The notes below the pieces were generated by a model. The model worked only from the letters and a program-made list of their open reading frames with translations, did no database searches and had not been told where the DNA came from. A DNA stretch of 64,000 bases, from assembly GCA_018398765.1 (NCBI GenBank), contig JAHBMJ010000443.1:25001-89000 (forward strand). The letters are read 5' to 3'. Below, in pieces: positions 48,009 to 60,213 of the stretch; positions within the stretch are counted from its first letter, which is position 1; each line of letters starts with the position of its first letter. This stretch comes from Chromera velia (taxonomy: Eukaryota > Sar > Chromeraceae). Both the position numbers and the translations under genes were made by a program.

Positions 48009-51000
48009 TCTGACTGACTGACTGACTGACTGACTGACTAACTGACTAACTGACTGACTGTCTGACTGACTCACTGACTGACCGACTGACTGACCGACTG
48101 ACTGACTGACTGACTGTCTGTCTGACTGCCTGACTCACCGACTGATTGACTGACTCACTGACTGACTGTCTGTCTGACTGACTGACTGACTGGCTGGCTG
48201 GCTGACTGACTGACTGACTGACTGACCGACCAACCGACCGACCGACCGACTGACTGACTGACGGACTGATTGTTTGACTGACTAACTGACTGACTGACTG
48301 ACTGACTGACTGACTCAAGGACTGACTGACTCAAGGACTGACTGACTGACTGACTAACAGACTGACTGACTGACTGACTGACTGACTGACTAACTGTTTG
48401 ACTGATTGACTGACTCACTGACTGACTGTCTGTCTGACTGACTGACTGACTGACTGACTGTCTGACTGATTGACTGACCGACCGACCGACTGACCGTCTG
48501 ACTGACTGACTGTGTGTCTGACTGACTGACTGACTAACTGTCTGACTGACTGATAAACCGACCGACCGACCGACCGTCTGACTGACTGACTGACTAACTG
48601 ACTGACTGACTGACTGATCGACCGACTGACCGACCGTCTGACTGACTGATACTGACTGTCTGTCTGACTGACTGACTGACTGACTGTCTGACTGACTGAC
48701 TGACTGACCGACCGACCGACTAACCATCTGACTAGCCGTCTGACTGACTGACTGACTGACTAACTGACTGACTGACTGACTGACCGACCAACCGGCTGAC
48801 TGACTGACTAATACTAACTAACCACAGAATTTAATGTTGCCAAGCATCGCGCGTTTGTGTTTGAAATACGCGATGATCTAATCCTGTGACTGCTCCTCCT
48901 TGACCTCTCGGAGCTCGTCTGAAAGTGAGAGAAACTTGCAGAAGGAATCCTGACACCCGTCTGCAAGAAGTCGCTTGACATCCACAGTCTCTTCCCCAAA
49001 TTTCTTTTCGCCAAGATCTTTAACGAGGCTCTTAGACACATCCGCGTATAACTGTGGAGACGAAGGGAACAGAGGGAGGGAACATATAAAGGGGAGTGGT
49101 ATATGATGCTCGGAGCGTCAGAAGACTTAGTGTCATTTAAAAGGATCTCAGCAGGAAAAAGAGGGGAAAAGTTGATCTACATTTCAAGAAGAGAACTGAA
49201 GGAGGCAATCAATTAATATGTGAGTGGAAGTTGGCACAGTCGCCTCCTTTTCTTTCATCTTTTTTTTTTGCGTCAAAAAAGACGCCCTTCATTTTTGCTG
49301 TCGTTTTTTCTTTCTTTCGCCCTCTTTTTCTCACTTCATGCGGTCGGATCTAATTGATGCACGCACAAAGAGGAAAGACAGGAAGACAAAAACCATAAGA
49401 AACGACTTTGCTTACGCCTAATAAAGCCAATACGGGAGATCCAGTCTGTTTACTCACGTTTACATATTTGGGTTCAGCCGTAATCTTTGCTAAAAGAAGA
49501 TGGACTAACAGCTGCAGGTCTTCCCTGGAGCTGTAGGGCAGGTCCCGCAGCTGGTTGTACAGCGAGTCAAATTTTTCGAGAGAGAACTTATTTAACAGGG
49601 CTAGTATTCTTCGCTCCTTTGTCGCCTCCGTCCTATATATCAAGCAGAGGAAAGAAAAGAAGAAAAAGAAAAAACAGTCAAAAAAGAGTATCACGAAGAA
49701 ATATACAAGAAAACAGACGTACGAGGAGAAAAAAAGAGAGGCTATGGAGGCAAAAACCCATACCAGTCAGGAGAAGCAGTTGAGAGTATGTCATAAATTC
49801 ATATACCGGTCCAACTGACCACTTCTGTCCTCTCCTCGCACGTATCTGCGCCACGATTCCAGACTTAAAAGATGCTTTCTGAGGTGAGAGGATAGCCTGA
49901 GGCTCAGGGTTTCAGCATGAGAGACTCTGTCTGAGGTCTAACAAGCTCTTGCACTAAGACTTCCAGAAACGTTGTTTCCAAAGCCCCTTGTACATTCCCT
50001 CTCCCCTCTCCGATTCTGTCTCTATAGTCCAAGTGACGCTTGGCGGTTAGAAATGCCCTGCTGTTGCTGCTGCAGCTGTTGGGTGGCTTCAAGAAAATCT
50101 AAACCGGTCATGTGTCACGAGACAGCAAGTACGGAGGAGCCCCTAGCTGCGGCAGCTGCTGTCGGAGGCGCTTGGGACTTCCTTTCCACTTGCTGCGGGT
50201 TTTGAGAATTCACTTGAGGCTCAGATTCGGAGCTCTGGAGTGGGGATACAACAACATTCTGAGGAGGGGGGACTGCAGTAAGGGGGGTGGGTGTGGAGTC
50301 GGCAGCTTCGGGCCTAGCTTTGGGCCGAGGCTCTGTGAGAGGGGGTGCGGGAGGCTCAGGATCAGGGAGCAAGGGGCTGAAGGTCTCACCCATATACGTA
50401 CTGCCCTGAGGACTCACTGCAGAGTCGGCAGGAGCAAGAGGAACGACGGGAAACGGTGACTAGATAACAAAGTGAGGGTGGGAGTCAGTGGGTATCACTG
50501 CTTCACTTGACTTCTGCGCTTCATTGTCTGCTAGTACTGTGTTACGAATCTTTATGGAGTGAAGGTTGTTCTCTTCTATTCTAACTCCGGAAGCCTCCAC
50601 CCTCCCATTCTCTACCTCTCTTTTCTCGAGAGAGTCTTTTATGCTGCTGCTGTTCTGCATTTCCACTTTGGAAAATGCTTGTCCAGATTGGAAGGTAGCC
50701 ATGGCATCATCTGGGTCAGAGAGAGATGTATATTCTTGTAGATTCTTTTGAGAGTGGATCGCTCTAAGGATCGCTTGACCTTCCTCACTCTTCTGGTCAG
50801 ACTCTGTCAGACGGCTGTCAGCCTTAGACATGGACCCATCCCCTCGTGCCACTTTTTTCTTCGAATACAGAGTCTCTTTTACAGCCTCTGCGGATGGAGA
50901 AGGAGACGAGGAGGCTTCTACATCTACTGCCCCCTTAAAGAAGAGACAAAGTTAGCATGGCCTTCTGGGTATATGGCTGGGGACTCGGAGGCTGGCAGAG

Positions 51001-51808
51001 GGGGAGACTCGACTGACACAGAAGCATACAAGTCAGGCACCATATCAGTGTTCTCTGCGGGACTGACGGAGACATCATGCTGCCCGTCTGGGGTTGCTCC
51101 AGACTCCTCCAACTGGACTCAACTCTCTTTAAATAAAGCCAGGGATCCGCTAACCTGCGGATTGGCATGCACATCTGCAAGAGAGGGGGCTGCTGATGAA
51201 ATCTCATTTGTACATTCTGCTTGACGCTCCTGGGCTGGACCTGTGGCTCTTTCATTCTCGAACTGCAAAGCCTGTCCTATTTTTTCACCCTCTTCTTGAC
51301 TCATCGCCTTTTTCACGCATTCTGCAGAAGAAAGCACGCGCTGTATGGCTATGGCTGCTTTTTCCTTTTCGTTTTCCCTCTTGATCCTTCTTTTCTCCTC
51401 TTTAGCCTTCTGCCTCTCTTTCAATGTGCAGGCGACGGACTGACGTACCTGTTGCAGTCGCTGCTCCTGCCGAATGCGGTCTCTTTCTTTCTTTTGTCGG
51501 AAAAAGCCGGCAAAGCAGCTAAGCCTAGAAAAGGTATAGGAAAACAGAGCAGCTGCAGCATGATCATGCCACCCATTAGTAGTGTGTATATCTGTATCTG
51601 TGTTTCCGTATTTTGCAGAGTCTTTCAGAGATTTCAGAAAGGGTACCAGGTCATAATTCTTCAAAACAGTTTTCAGCTTCCTCTGGAAAGGAGATTCTGA
51701 AGATGGGTTGATGAGACGGGATCGGGGTTTTTCTGTCTCATTTACCTGTCTCATGCGTCTGTATCCAATCCGCCTCTCCATCAAAAAAACCCGGATGAGA
51801 TGAAACAT
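44104..51808 (-). CDS. eIF4G-like protein (MIF4G domain), gene model incomplete; one exon carries TAG
   Basis: Scaffold of the eIF4F complex; MIF4G is the HEAT-repeat domain that binds eIF4A. Supported minus-strand exons: 49878-49820, 49632-49458, 49051-48905, 46514-46363, 46190-46133, 45952-45906, 45662-45402, 45269-45153, 44870-44692, 44305-44104 (TAA). Family features: LNKFSLEKFDSLYNQL with EDLQLLVHLLLAKITAEPKY, then LLADGCQDSFCKFL, YMLECICHFISDLGRVL, and NVINLDEAGWES with GPSKISDIYREY, matching the conserved end of eIF4G MIF4G. All joins from 46514 to the stop are in phase. The join across the satellite (48905 to 46514) is out of phase, so an exon there is missing or unrecognised. Codon 41 of the 45662-45402 exon is TAG (45542-45540) with coherent coding on both sides. 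Upstream, 49.9-51.8 kb has Gln-, Pro- and Lys/Glu-rich coding-like blocks whose boundaries I could not fix; 51808 is the outermost plausible ATG. It may be functional, or a recent pseudogene. Confidence 0.65.
46846..48830. repeat. About 2 kb (CTGA)n tetranucleotide satellite inside the eIF4G-like gene
   Basis: Near-continuous CTGA units on the plus strand (TCAG on the sense strand of the host gene), with local variants CTGT, CCGA, CTAA and GGCT. It lies between MIF4G exons ending at 48905 and starting at 46514, so it is intronic. Long Ser-Gln-Val open frames on the minus strand are a by-product of the repeat, which lacks stops in that sense. Confidence 0.97.
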
Positions 51809-52552
51809 GGTGCCGGAACGTTTAGAGACAGGAGCCTGGCGTGAACTTACTGTAGCTCTGGGCAGAACCTTTCTTTCCGTCGAAAGATCTGATGATGAGA
51901 GTGCTCATCGTTCTTGTATGCTCTCTTTATGACATTTTCGCATTATAAATCTCAGGAACGAAGGCAAAAACCTGTATATGTACGTGATCAAACATCATGC
52001 ATGCATGTATCATCATGCAAAAAAATCTTACGTGTCTCTCTGGTTAGAAAAATAATTAAATTAATGTTTTTAAGAGCATGCATGCACGCGGCAAAAGCAC
52101 ATAGGGGTGTGGGATGCATAAAAGATTGAATGAGGTGCATCTCGCCGCATTGTTGCACGGGATGCAGACAGTCTTTCAGCTACACAGGCATTTAGGCAGT
52201 CAGTCACTTAATTAATCTATCTGCTAGTCTATCTGTCAGTCTGTGAGTCAGGAACGTCCTGCCCTGCTAGGTTGAGCTGGCTAGAGCTGGCAACCGATAA
52301 ACATAGCGGGAAGGCCTAGCATAGAAGTTGATAGAACTAGTTAATCAATGAATTAATCAATCAATCAATCAATCAATCAATTAATCAATCAATTAATTAA
52401 TCAATCAATCAATCAATCAATAATTAATCAATCAATCAATCAATCAAATAAAATATAAACTACAATTCAAAATGTTATTCAAAAAACAAAAAAATCAATT
52501 AATTAATTAATTAATTAATTAATTAATTAATCAATCAATGAATGAATGAATG

Positions 52553-52591
<39 letters not shown>

Positions 52592-52665
52592 TATTGAATC
52601 AATCACTAGATGAATTAATGAATCAATCAGAAAACGAAAGAAAAGAACTGTAAGAAAGATCACTG
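51809..52665. other. Spacer with AATC microsatellite
   Basis: Upstream flank of the eIF4G-like gene, then the inverted copy of the 41.8-kb dispersed repeat (52294-52320), then long imperfect (AATC)n and (AATT)n runs (about 52340-52630). No gene seen. Confidence 0.55.
52340..52630. repeat. (AATC)n/(AATT)n microsatellite
   Basis: Tandem AATC with AATT and AATG variants. Similar tracts recur at about 53725-54060. Confidence 0.95.
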
Positions 52666-53500
52666 ATGCATCCGATTCACACTGTAATATCAAACGGAAA
52701 CCGCTTGAACTTGTGGCTGCACAGCAAACAGACAGATGAAAGAAACAGAGAAAACGGTCTCTCAATTGAGAGAGAAAGCATCGGGCGGACCCCTGTGTGC
52801 TACAAAAAGGTTGCACCCTGGTCAGTCTATAGAAGAAGAGCAACATTCAGGGTGGGAGAGAGGAGCCTTGAGGTCAATAAGGGGAAATTCTCTCTTAATG
52901 GAGGGAGGGGGACCCTGCTGTACGACAGAAAATGCATTGTTTGCTCTGATCTTCTTGGCATCCAGGTGGTTGAAAACGAAGTACACGTTTTGACCGAGTA
53001 TCCCTTGCATGATGCTAAGAGGGCTGTTTGCTTGCAGGCTCTTTCAGACATATGGAATGAAGGGAGGGGGGAAAGAGCAGCAGGAAAGCTAAAATGGGGA
53101 GAGGGGACAAACAGGAAGACAGAAAGGCTTGCCTTGTTTTCTTTTTTTTTAAGTGAGACAGATGGAAGCGTCGACAAGTTTTTGAAGGATGTTGTCACAA
53201 AATGAGCTGTTGTAAAGGAATGCCACAAGAGAAATGCATACAGCCTGCAAGATGTATCAAGCATCCAGCTGGACCAAGCCCACCAAATTCTTTGGTCAAA
53301 TGAAAAAGAAAGAAACAAAAGACAGGCAGAGTATTCAGTAACATGGCAGCAAATGAAGCAAGCAAAGGAAGAGGGAGAAACCAAAGGGTTGAGTGACTGG
53401 GAAGTAATGAGATTGGCCTCTAATCGATCGACCGTTTGTTTTGAGATGCCTCCGTTTAAAGCCTGTTTGAGCTCCGCCGGGTCGATCGGCGGGCCGCAGC
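52666..53500 (+). mobile_element. 5'-truncated LINE fragment (ORF2 C-terminal end)
   Basis: An open frame from 52666 to 53205 ends in the Cys-containing block typical of LINE ORF2 C termini: GRGTLLYDRKCIVCSDLLG, then ENEVHVLTEYPLHDAKRAVC. No reverse transcriptase motif precedes it, so this is a 3' fragment. Coding-like sequence continues to about 53500 in other frames. It differs clearly from the 11.8-kb LINE copy and is probably another family. Confidence 0.7.
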
Positions 53501-53577
53501 ATCGTCAGTGAAAGTTGATTGATTGTAGTCTTTCGCATGCGATTGATAGTAATTGATTGATTATCATGTAAACAGTT

Positions 53578-53712
53578 TGTGGCATAGGTCTTTTTGGCCT
53601 GTGCGTGCCGGCCAGGAAGGTTCGACGTGTATATGCGCTTTTTCTGGACGCCGCACGTCAAGCGCTCGGCATTGGGGCAGGAAACCAATCCTCCAGACAT
53701 TAATCCTATCCT
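53578..53712 (+). mobile_element. SINE-like repeat, copy A
   Basis: About 135 bp with a possible Pol III A box (TGGCATAGGT) and B box (GGTTCGACG) about 38 bases apart, a core containing GCCGCACGTC and CGGCATTGGGGC, and a 3' tail of TCCTA units. Copy B at 54092-54228 has the same core and order. Located directly after the LINE fragment, so it could instead be that element's 3' end. Confidence 0.5.
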
Positions 53713-53724
53713 ATCCTATCCAGT

Positions 53725-54060
53725 CAATCAATTAATCAATTAACTAATTAGTCACTCAATCTGACAGTCAATCAATCAATCAATCTATCTATCAATATTT
53801 ATTAATTCGTCAATCCATCAACATCCATCATACAATCAATCAATAAACCAATCAACCTATCCACTAGTCTATCCATCCGTTCATCAATCAATCAATCAAT
53901 TCGTCAATCAGTCAATCAATTAAATTAAGTTATTATAAGAGTTAATCAATCAACTTTGCAGCAAACAATTAATTAATCAATCAATCAATTAATCAATCAA
54001 TCAATCAATCAATCGATTAATGAATCAATGAATCAATCAATCAATTAATCAATCATTACG
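53725..54060. repeat. (AATC)n-rich microsatellite between SINE-like copies
   Basis: Imperfect AATC, ATCC and AATT tandem units separating the two SINE-like copies. Confidence 0.9.
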
Positions 54061-54091
54061 CAGGTGATTGACTGTTCAATGTGATCCGTTC

Positions 54092-54228
54092 GCGGCACAG
54101 GCTAGACCTGTGCGGGCCGGCCAGGGAGGTCTGATGCGTCTAGGCGCTTTCCCTGGAAGCCGCACGTCGGACATTCGGCATTGGGGCGGGAGGCCAATCC
54201 TCCGAACATTAATCCTAATCCTAATCGT
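54092..54228 (+). mobile_element. SINE-like repeat, copy B
   Basis: Diverged relative of copy A in the same orientation (shared GGGCCGGCCAGG, GCCGCACGTCGG, CGGCATTGGGGCGGGA and CCAATCCTCC blocks), ending in AATCCT units. Its B-box position is more degraded. Confidence 0.5.
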
Positions 54229-54723
54229 AAGAAAGGAATCTGAGAAGGCAAGAAGAAAACAAGGAGGAAAGCGAGCAAAGAAGGAATGAAGGAACAAAGG
54301 GAAGAAGAAAGACAGGAAGAAAGGAAAGTGAGGAAGAAAGGATGGAAGGATGGAATGATGAGAGCATGGAAAGATAGGACGGACGGACTCGGACTCCGAC
54401 GGAGGGGTTGAAGGAAAGCGAAGAAAGGAAGGAACAAAGACAGCGGAGGAAGAAAAGATGAGAAGACAGAAGGATGGAGGTCCTAGAGGGCAGGCCAAGA
54501 ATGGTAGAGAGAAAAGGATCCCATTGAGAAAGACAGGATGAAAGGACTGACATTGATCGAACTCTTGCCAAAAAAATGGACTGACATTGACATCATCATG
54601 CCAGACTTTACTAACAACAAACACGTTTGCCACATGCAAAAACACGCATTTATTTTTTTCGGTGTCAACGGTCACTGTGAGTAAGAACGGAGACATGCTT
54701 GAAGTGACACTTAGTTGAATGAA
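54229..54723. other. Gene-free spacer, purine-rich
   Basis: GAA/GGA-rich low complexity downstream of the ankyrin gene. No supported gene; it probably includes that gene's 3' UTR. Confidence 0.5.
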
Positions 54724-56601
54724 TTAGGCAACTATCGATTGAGAACCGAGCTGAGACTCAGCGCTCTCGCGGTTTCGCTCGCGGCTCCAAGCTTCAAGAT
54801 ACGAGACGATTTCTGGATGCTCTGACGTGATCGCGTCTCTTCCATGCGGCTGATTATGGGCAGTTCGGCCGCTGTCATTCCGAACATTCACATCAGCGCA
54901 CATGTCGAGAATCCACTTGACTATCTCGAACACCCCCCACTGAACCGCGCGGTGGAGAGCGGTGTCACCCCGATACCCCCGCGCGTTGACTTCCAATTCC
55001 AGGGGCATGTCAATCCTATCGATCACTTCCTTGACATCGGAGATGAAGCTCTCTTCCATAGTACGCTCAGTGCGTCTACGGGACACTGCCTTGATCAGAG
55101 GCGTGTCACCGTCCCCCCCATGTTTGGCAACGTCTGCCCCGAGGAGAACCAAAACATGGGCGGTGGCGGGCTTGGCTCTGCCTGTGCAGATGTGCAGAGG
55201 CGTGCGGCCGTCGCTGTCAAGGACGTCCGTGCAAGTCGGGTCACGGCACCCCGGCCCCTTTGTCCGCCTGACATACTCCCTCATCAGCTCATGGAATGAA
55301 TGCCAGGTGAAAAAGTGCAGAAGGGTCTCGCTGTTGCGGAGCTCATCGGATGGATGGGAGGCGTTGACTCGGATCCGGCGAAGGATATCATCCGAGGTGC
55401 GGTCGAGCAGTTCGTTCAATGCTCTTCTGACGGCAAAGCGGAGAGACGGATCCCGTCTCTCGGGGTTGTAGTGCAGTCTCCACTCATCCCCTTCCTCCGT
55501 CTCGTCAGGGTCTAGCTGATGCTCTGCTGCCTCACAGGCCAAACACAACGGGTGATTTTCAAGAATGGGGTTCTCAAAATCCACAACCGCAACCTCTTCA
55601 GCGAGGAACAGAATCATCTCCCACCGGCCCTGACGGCAGGCTGCCATCAAGGCCGTATCCCCCTTCCTCAGTCGGCGCAGACTGATGGGAGCAGAACACA
55701 CATCCCCCGCCCTCACCTCAAGGGAACAGCCGTTTCTGACAACCTCCTCCATTGCTTCATAATTGTCTGCACTGATCGTTTTCATCAACACTGTCTGCCC
55801 CTCTGACAGACCATCCACGTCTGCCCCTGCCTTCAGGAGGAGACGCAAATCCTCCCCCCTTTTCTTCCCAGTGCCGTACTCGGACACTGCCTTTTGCAGA
55901 GCCTTTGCAGACACCGCGCGGAAGGATCGAATCACCTCACCGATCCCTCGCAAGTGGGGCTCAAAGAACACTCCAAGATCAATTTCGTAATACTTATTCA
56001 CTAATTTGTCGAGCTCTTTGACAAGTGTGTTCGCACGATCTGCGGGTGTTGCCGTCTCTGCGAAACACAGACGTTCGACCTTCTCAAGAACAGCAACATC
56101 CTTACGCCGCATACAGAGGCCTGTGGCAGCAACAGAGGTCACTTTGCTATCTGCCAGCTGCGCAGGGAAAAGCTTTTCGATGATAGGACCTCTTCTGCGA
56201 GCGGTCTGGTCAGGAGGGAAAACAGCGTCCTCCACTGTCCGAAGCCTTTCGAGAAAGGCGTCAAACGTGACGGGGGAAGCAGTTCTGTCCATCTGTGCTG
56301 TGTCAAAATTTCTTGGGACGTTTCCTTGGCTGCTATCATGTACTCGGACACGTACACTGCTGTGGAGAAATGTGCAGAACTCTGCCGAAGAGTGCAGTCT
56401 TTGTGCAACATTTTGCAACGACTCCTTGGTTGAAGCTTTAGCTAGCTTCTGCTTCTCTTCTTGCGCGTTGTTGTTTTTCGATGAATCCGCTCGTGTCATT
56501 TGGTCGCCCACGGCTGCGTGCATGCGGGCGCCGGCCCCGCGCGGCCGGCTTTTCAGTTCGGTCCCCCCATGTCCCCCCGCCGCGCCCCCCGATGAGCGCA
56601 T
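54724..56601 (-). CDS. Ankyrin-repeat protein, intronless
   Basis: Single open exon of 625 residues from ATG at 56601 to TAA at 54724. The frame stays open a little upstream but has no earlier ATG. Ankyrin-type units: DLRLLLKAGADVDGLSEGQT, KGDTALMAACRQGRWEMIL, DGRTPLHICTGRAKPATAHV with LVLLGADVAKHGGDGDTPLI, and RGDTALHRAVQWGVFEIVKW with CADVNVRNDSGRTAHN. The spacing is irregular and a long non-repeat stretch (RDPSLRFAVRRALNELLDRT region) separates two groups. The N-terminal 230 residues show no known domain; they include a low-complexity start rich in Gly, Arg and Lys. No signal peptide. Probably a protein-interaction scaffold; partner unknown. Lack of introns contrasts with most genes here. 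Confidence 0.88.
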   Translation of the reverse strand: MRSSGGAAGGHGGTELKSRPRGAGARMHAAVGDQMTRADSSKNNNAQEEKQKLAKASTKESLQNVAQRLHSSAEFCTFLHSSVRVRVHDSSQGNVPRNFDTAQMDRTASPVTFDAFLERLRTVEDAVFPPDQTARRRGPIIEKLFPAQLADSKVTSVAATGLCMRRKDVAVLEKVERLCFAETATPADRANTLVKELDKLVNKYYEIDLGVFFEPHLRGIGEVIRSFRAVSAKALQKAVSEYGTGKKRGEDLRLLLKAGADVDGLSEGQTVLMKTISADNYEAMEEVVRNGCSLEVRAGDVCSAPISLRRLRKGDTALMAACRQGRWEMILFLAEEVAVVDFENPILENHPLCLACEAAEHQLDPDETEEGDEWRLHYNPERRDPSLRFAVRRALNELLDRTSDDILRRIRVNASHPSDELRNSETLLHFFTWHSFHELMREYVRRTKGPGCRDPTCTDVLDSDGRTPLHICTGRAKPATAHVLVLLGADVAKHGGDGDTPLIKAVSRRRTERTMEESFISDVKEVIDRIDMPLELEVNARGYRGDTALHRAVQWGVFEIVKWILDMCADVNVRNDSGRTAHNQPHGRDAITSEHPEIVSYLEAWSRERNRESAESQLGSQSIVA

Positions 56602-58916
<2,315 letters not shown>

Positions 58917-59519
58917 TTATTTCTGATGGTATCTGCAAAACCTCTCACCAGCACGTAGAGGATCAGCACCCGCAGTCACGCTGTGATTCGTCAACCCGCA
59001 CCTCTCCCCGAACCTATTCGTGCCATGACAACGAACCAGTCTGTTTTCACTGATCGCCTCCAAGGCGGTCTTCTGGCGAATCAGCTGCTCTCTCCGACGG
59101 GCCACCTCAGGGTCCTCCTCCCTTTTTTTCTCTGAGTCATCATCTTCCTCGTCAGATGAAGATGAAGACAACTCTGTGTCCACGTCATTCTTATCCCCCT
59201 TCTGCGCGGTGTGGTTGTGGCAGTGGTAGGACCCGTTCCGGAGGGGATCTGCGGCTCCGTTCACACTCAGGCTACTGAAGCCGCAGCGGACCCCGTACTT
59301 GGTCGTGCCTCGGCAGCGCACCAACTTAAGCTTTTCCTTCTTCTGCTTTTTCTTGCTGCTCTCTTCTTGGGGAGGTTCAGCCTCGGCTGGCTGTTCCTTA
59401 ACCTTGGTCTCTATTCCGCCACTTCTCTTCATCTTCTCACCCTTCGTGACTGATTCGGCGCTGGCATCTGCCAAATCGTTCAGTACTTCAGAGCCGCCCT
59501 CGTGCGGACGCTTGCTCAT
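58917..59519 (-). CDS. Small protein with duplicated C-x9-C-x20-C-x2-H motif
   Basis: Intronless ORF of 200 residues, ATG at 59519 to TAA at 58917. Two copies of one motif: CRGTTKYGVRC, then ADPLRNGSYHCHNH; and CHGTNRFGERC, then ADPLRAGERFCRYH. Both copies keep the spacing C-x9-C-x20-C-x2-H, with matching G, T, RC, S and A-x-PLR-x-G positions. Three Cys and one His per copy suggest a small zinc-binding fold. The copies are separated by an acidic SSSSSDEEDDD stretch and preceded by a Lys/Glu-rich region (KKKQKKEKLK) that may act as a nuclear signal. I do not recognise a named family. No signal peptide or membrane helix. A nucleic-acid or protein-binding role is only a guess. Divergent from the BTB gene (694 bp between starts). 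Confidence 0.82.
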   Translation of the reverse strand: MSKRPHEGGSEVLNDLADASAESVTKGEKMKRSGGIETKVKEQPAEAEPPQEESSKKKQKKEKLKLVRCRGTTKYGVRCGFSSLSVNGAADPLRNGSYHCHNHTAQKGDKNDVDTELSSSSSDEEDDDSEKKREEDPEVARRREQLIRQKTALEAISENRLVRCHGTNRFGERCGLTNHSVTAGADPLRAGERFCRYHQK

Positions 59520-60213
59520 TTTGGGAGCGTGACTGAAGCAGGAGTTTAGTTGGAAACACCAACAGGAACTTTCGTGATCTCAAAGTGCTGAAGTCAGTGC
59601 CATGCACTTTAGCTTGGGCACGTTCAGGACTGCATGCTCGGTGGTTTTTTGTGATCTGCTGGCTGGCTGTATGACAGTGACCTCGCGCGCCCTTCTTTCA
59701 TTTCACTTCTGTCTGGCATCTGGCAAGTTTTCATCCGTACAATCGATCGTCCTCTGAGCCTCTGGCACCTGTGCAAGCGTTCCTGCATGGAGGCTTTTTG
59801 TGGTGCTTCACCATGCTCGGAGACGGCGGAGACGCCGCGAGACGGCGTAGACGGCCGGGTGCGAGGCTGCCTGATGGAGACGATGCATGACTCCCTTGCA
59901 TTCGATCCCTTTCTGATCATCAGAATGCGGCAGCAACCATCAGCAAGCAGTCATCTGAACATGCAATCACAAATTCTTCTGGAGTCTGGATGGGTTCCTT
60001 TGTCCTGTGTTGACCTTGCGCAAACAGTCAGCAGAACTGCAGTGTATGGTTTTTCGTCTCCGTCTACGCATTGAAGGTTTTTGGTCTTCATCAGAGGGCA
60101 ATTTTCCCTCTCCGTCTCCGCTTTGCAGTGTGAAGCAGTTTCGTAGAGACGAGCAAAGAAGACTTCTTTTGATTTGTTTGAGAAAATAAAGACACTCTGC
60201 CAGACTGGGTGTG
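59520..60213. promoter_or_regulatory. Intergenic region between divergent genes
   Basis: 694 bp between the start of the Cys-motif gene (minus) and the BTB gene (plus), so both promoters are expected here. Short overlapping ORFs on both strands have no domain features. No core promoter element was identified with confidence. Confidence 0.4.

Noticed and set aside
46860-48730. Long minus-strand open frames rich in Ser, Gln and Val.
   Set aside because: They are translations of the (TCAG)n satellite, which lacks stop codons in that sense; there is no other protein signal.
50461-50463. TAG in frame between two coding-like blocks in the N-terminal part of the eIF4G-like gene.
   Set aside because: Here a pyrimidine-rich tract ending in CTAG makes an intron acceptor more likely than a nonsense codon, unlike the TAG at 45540.
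54229-54700. Minus-strand ORF rich in Ser, Phe and Leu.
   Set aside because: It is the complement of a GAA/GGA-rich low-complexity stretch.
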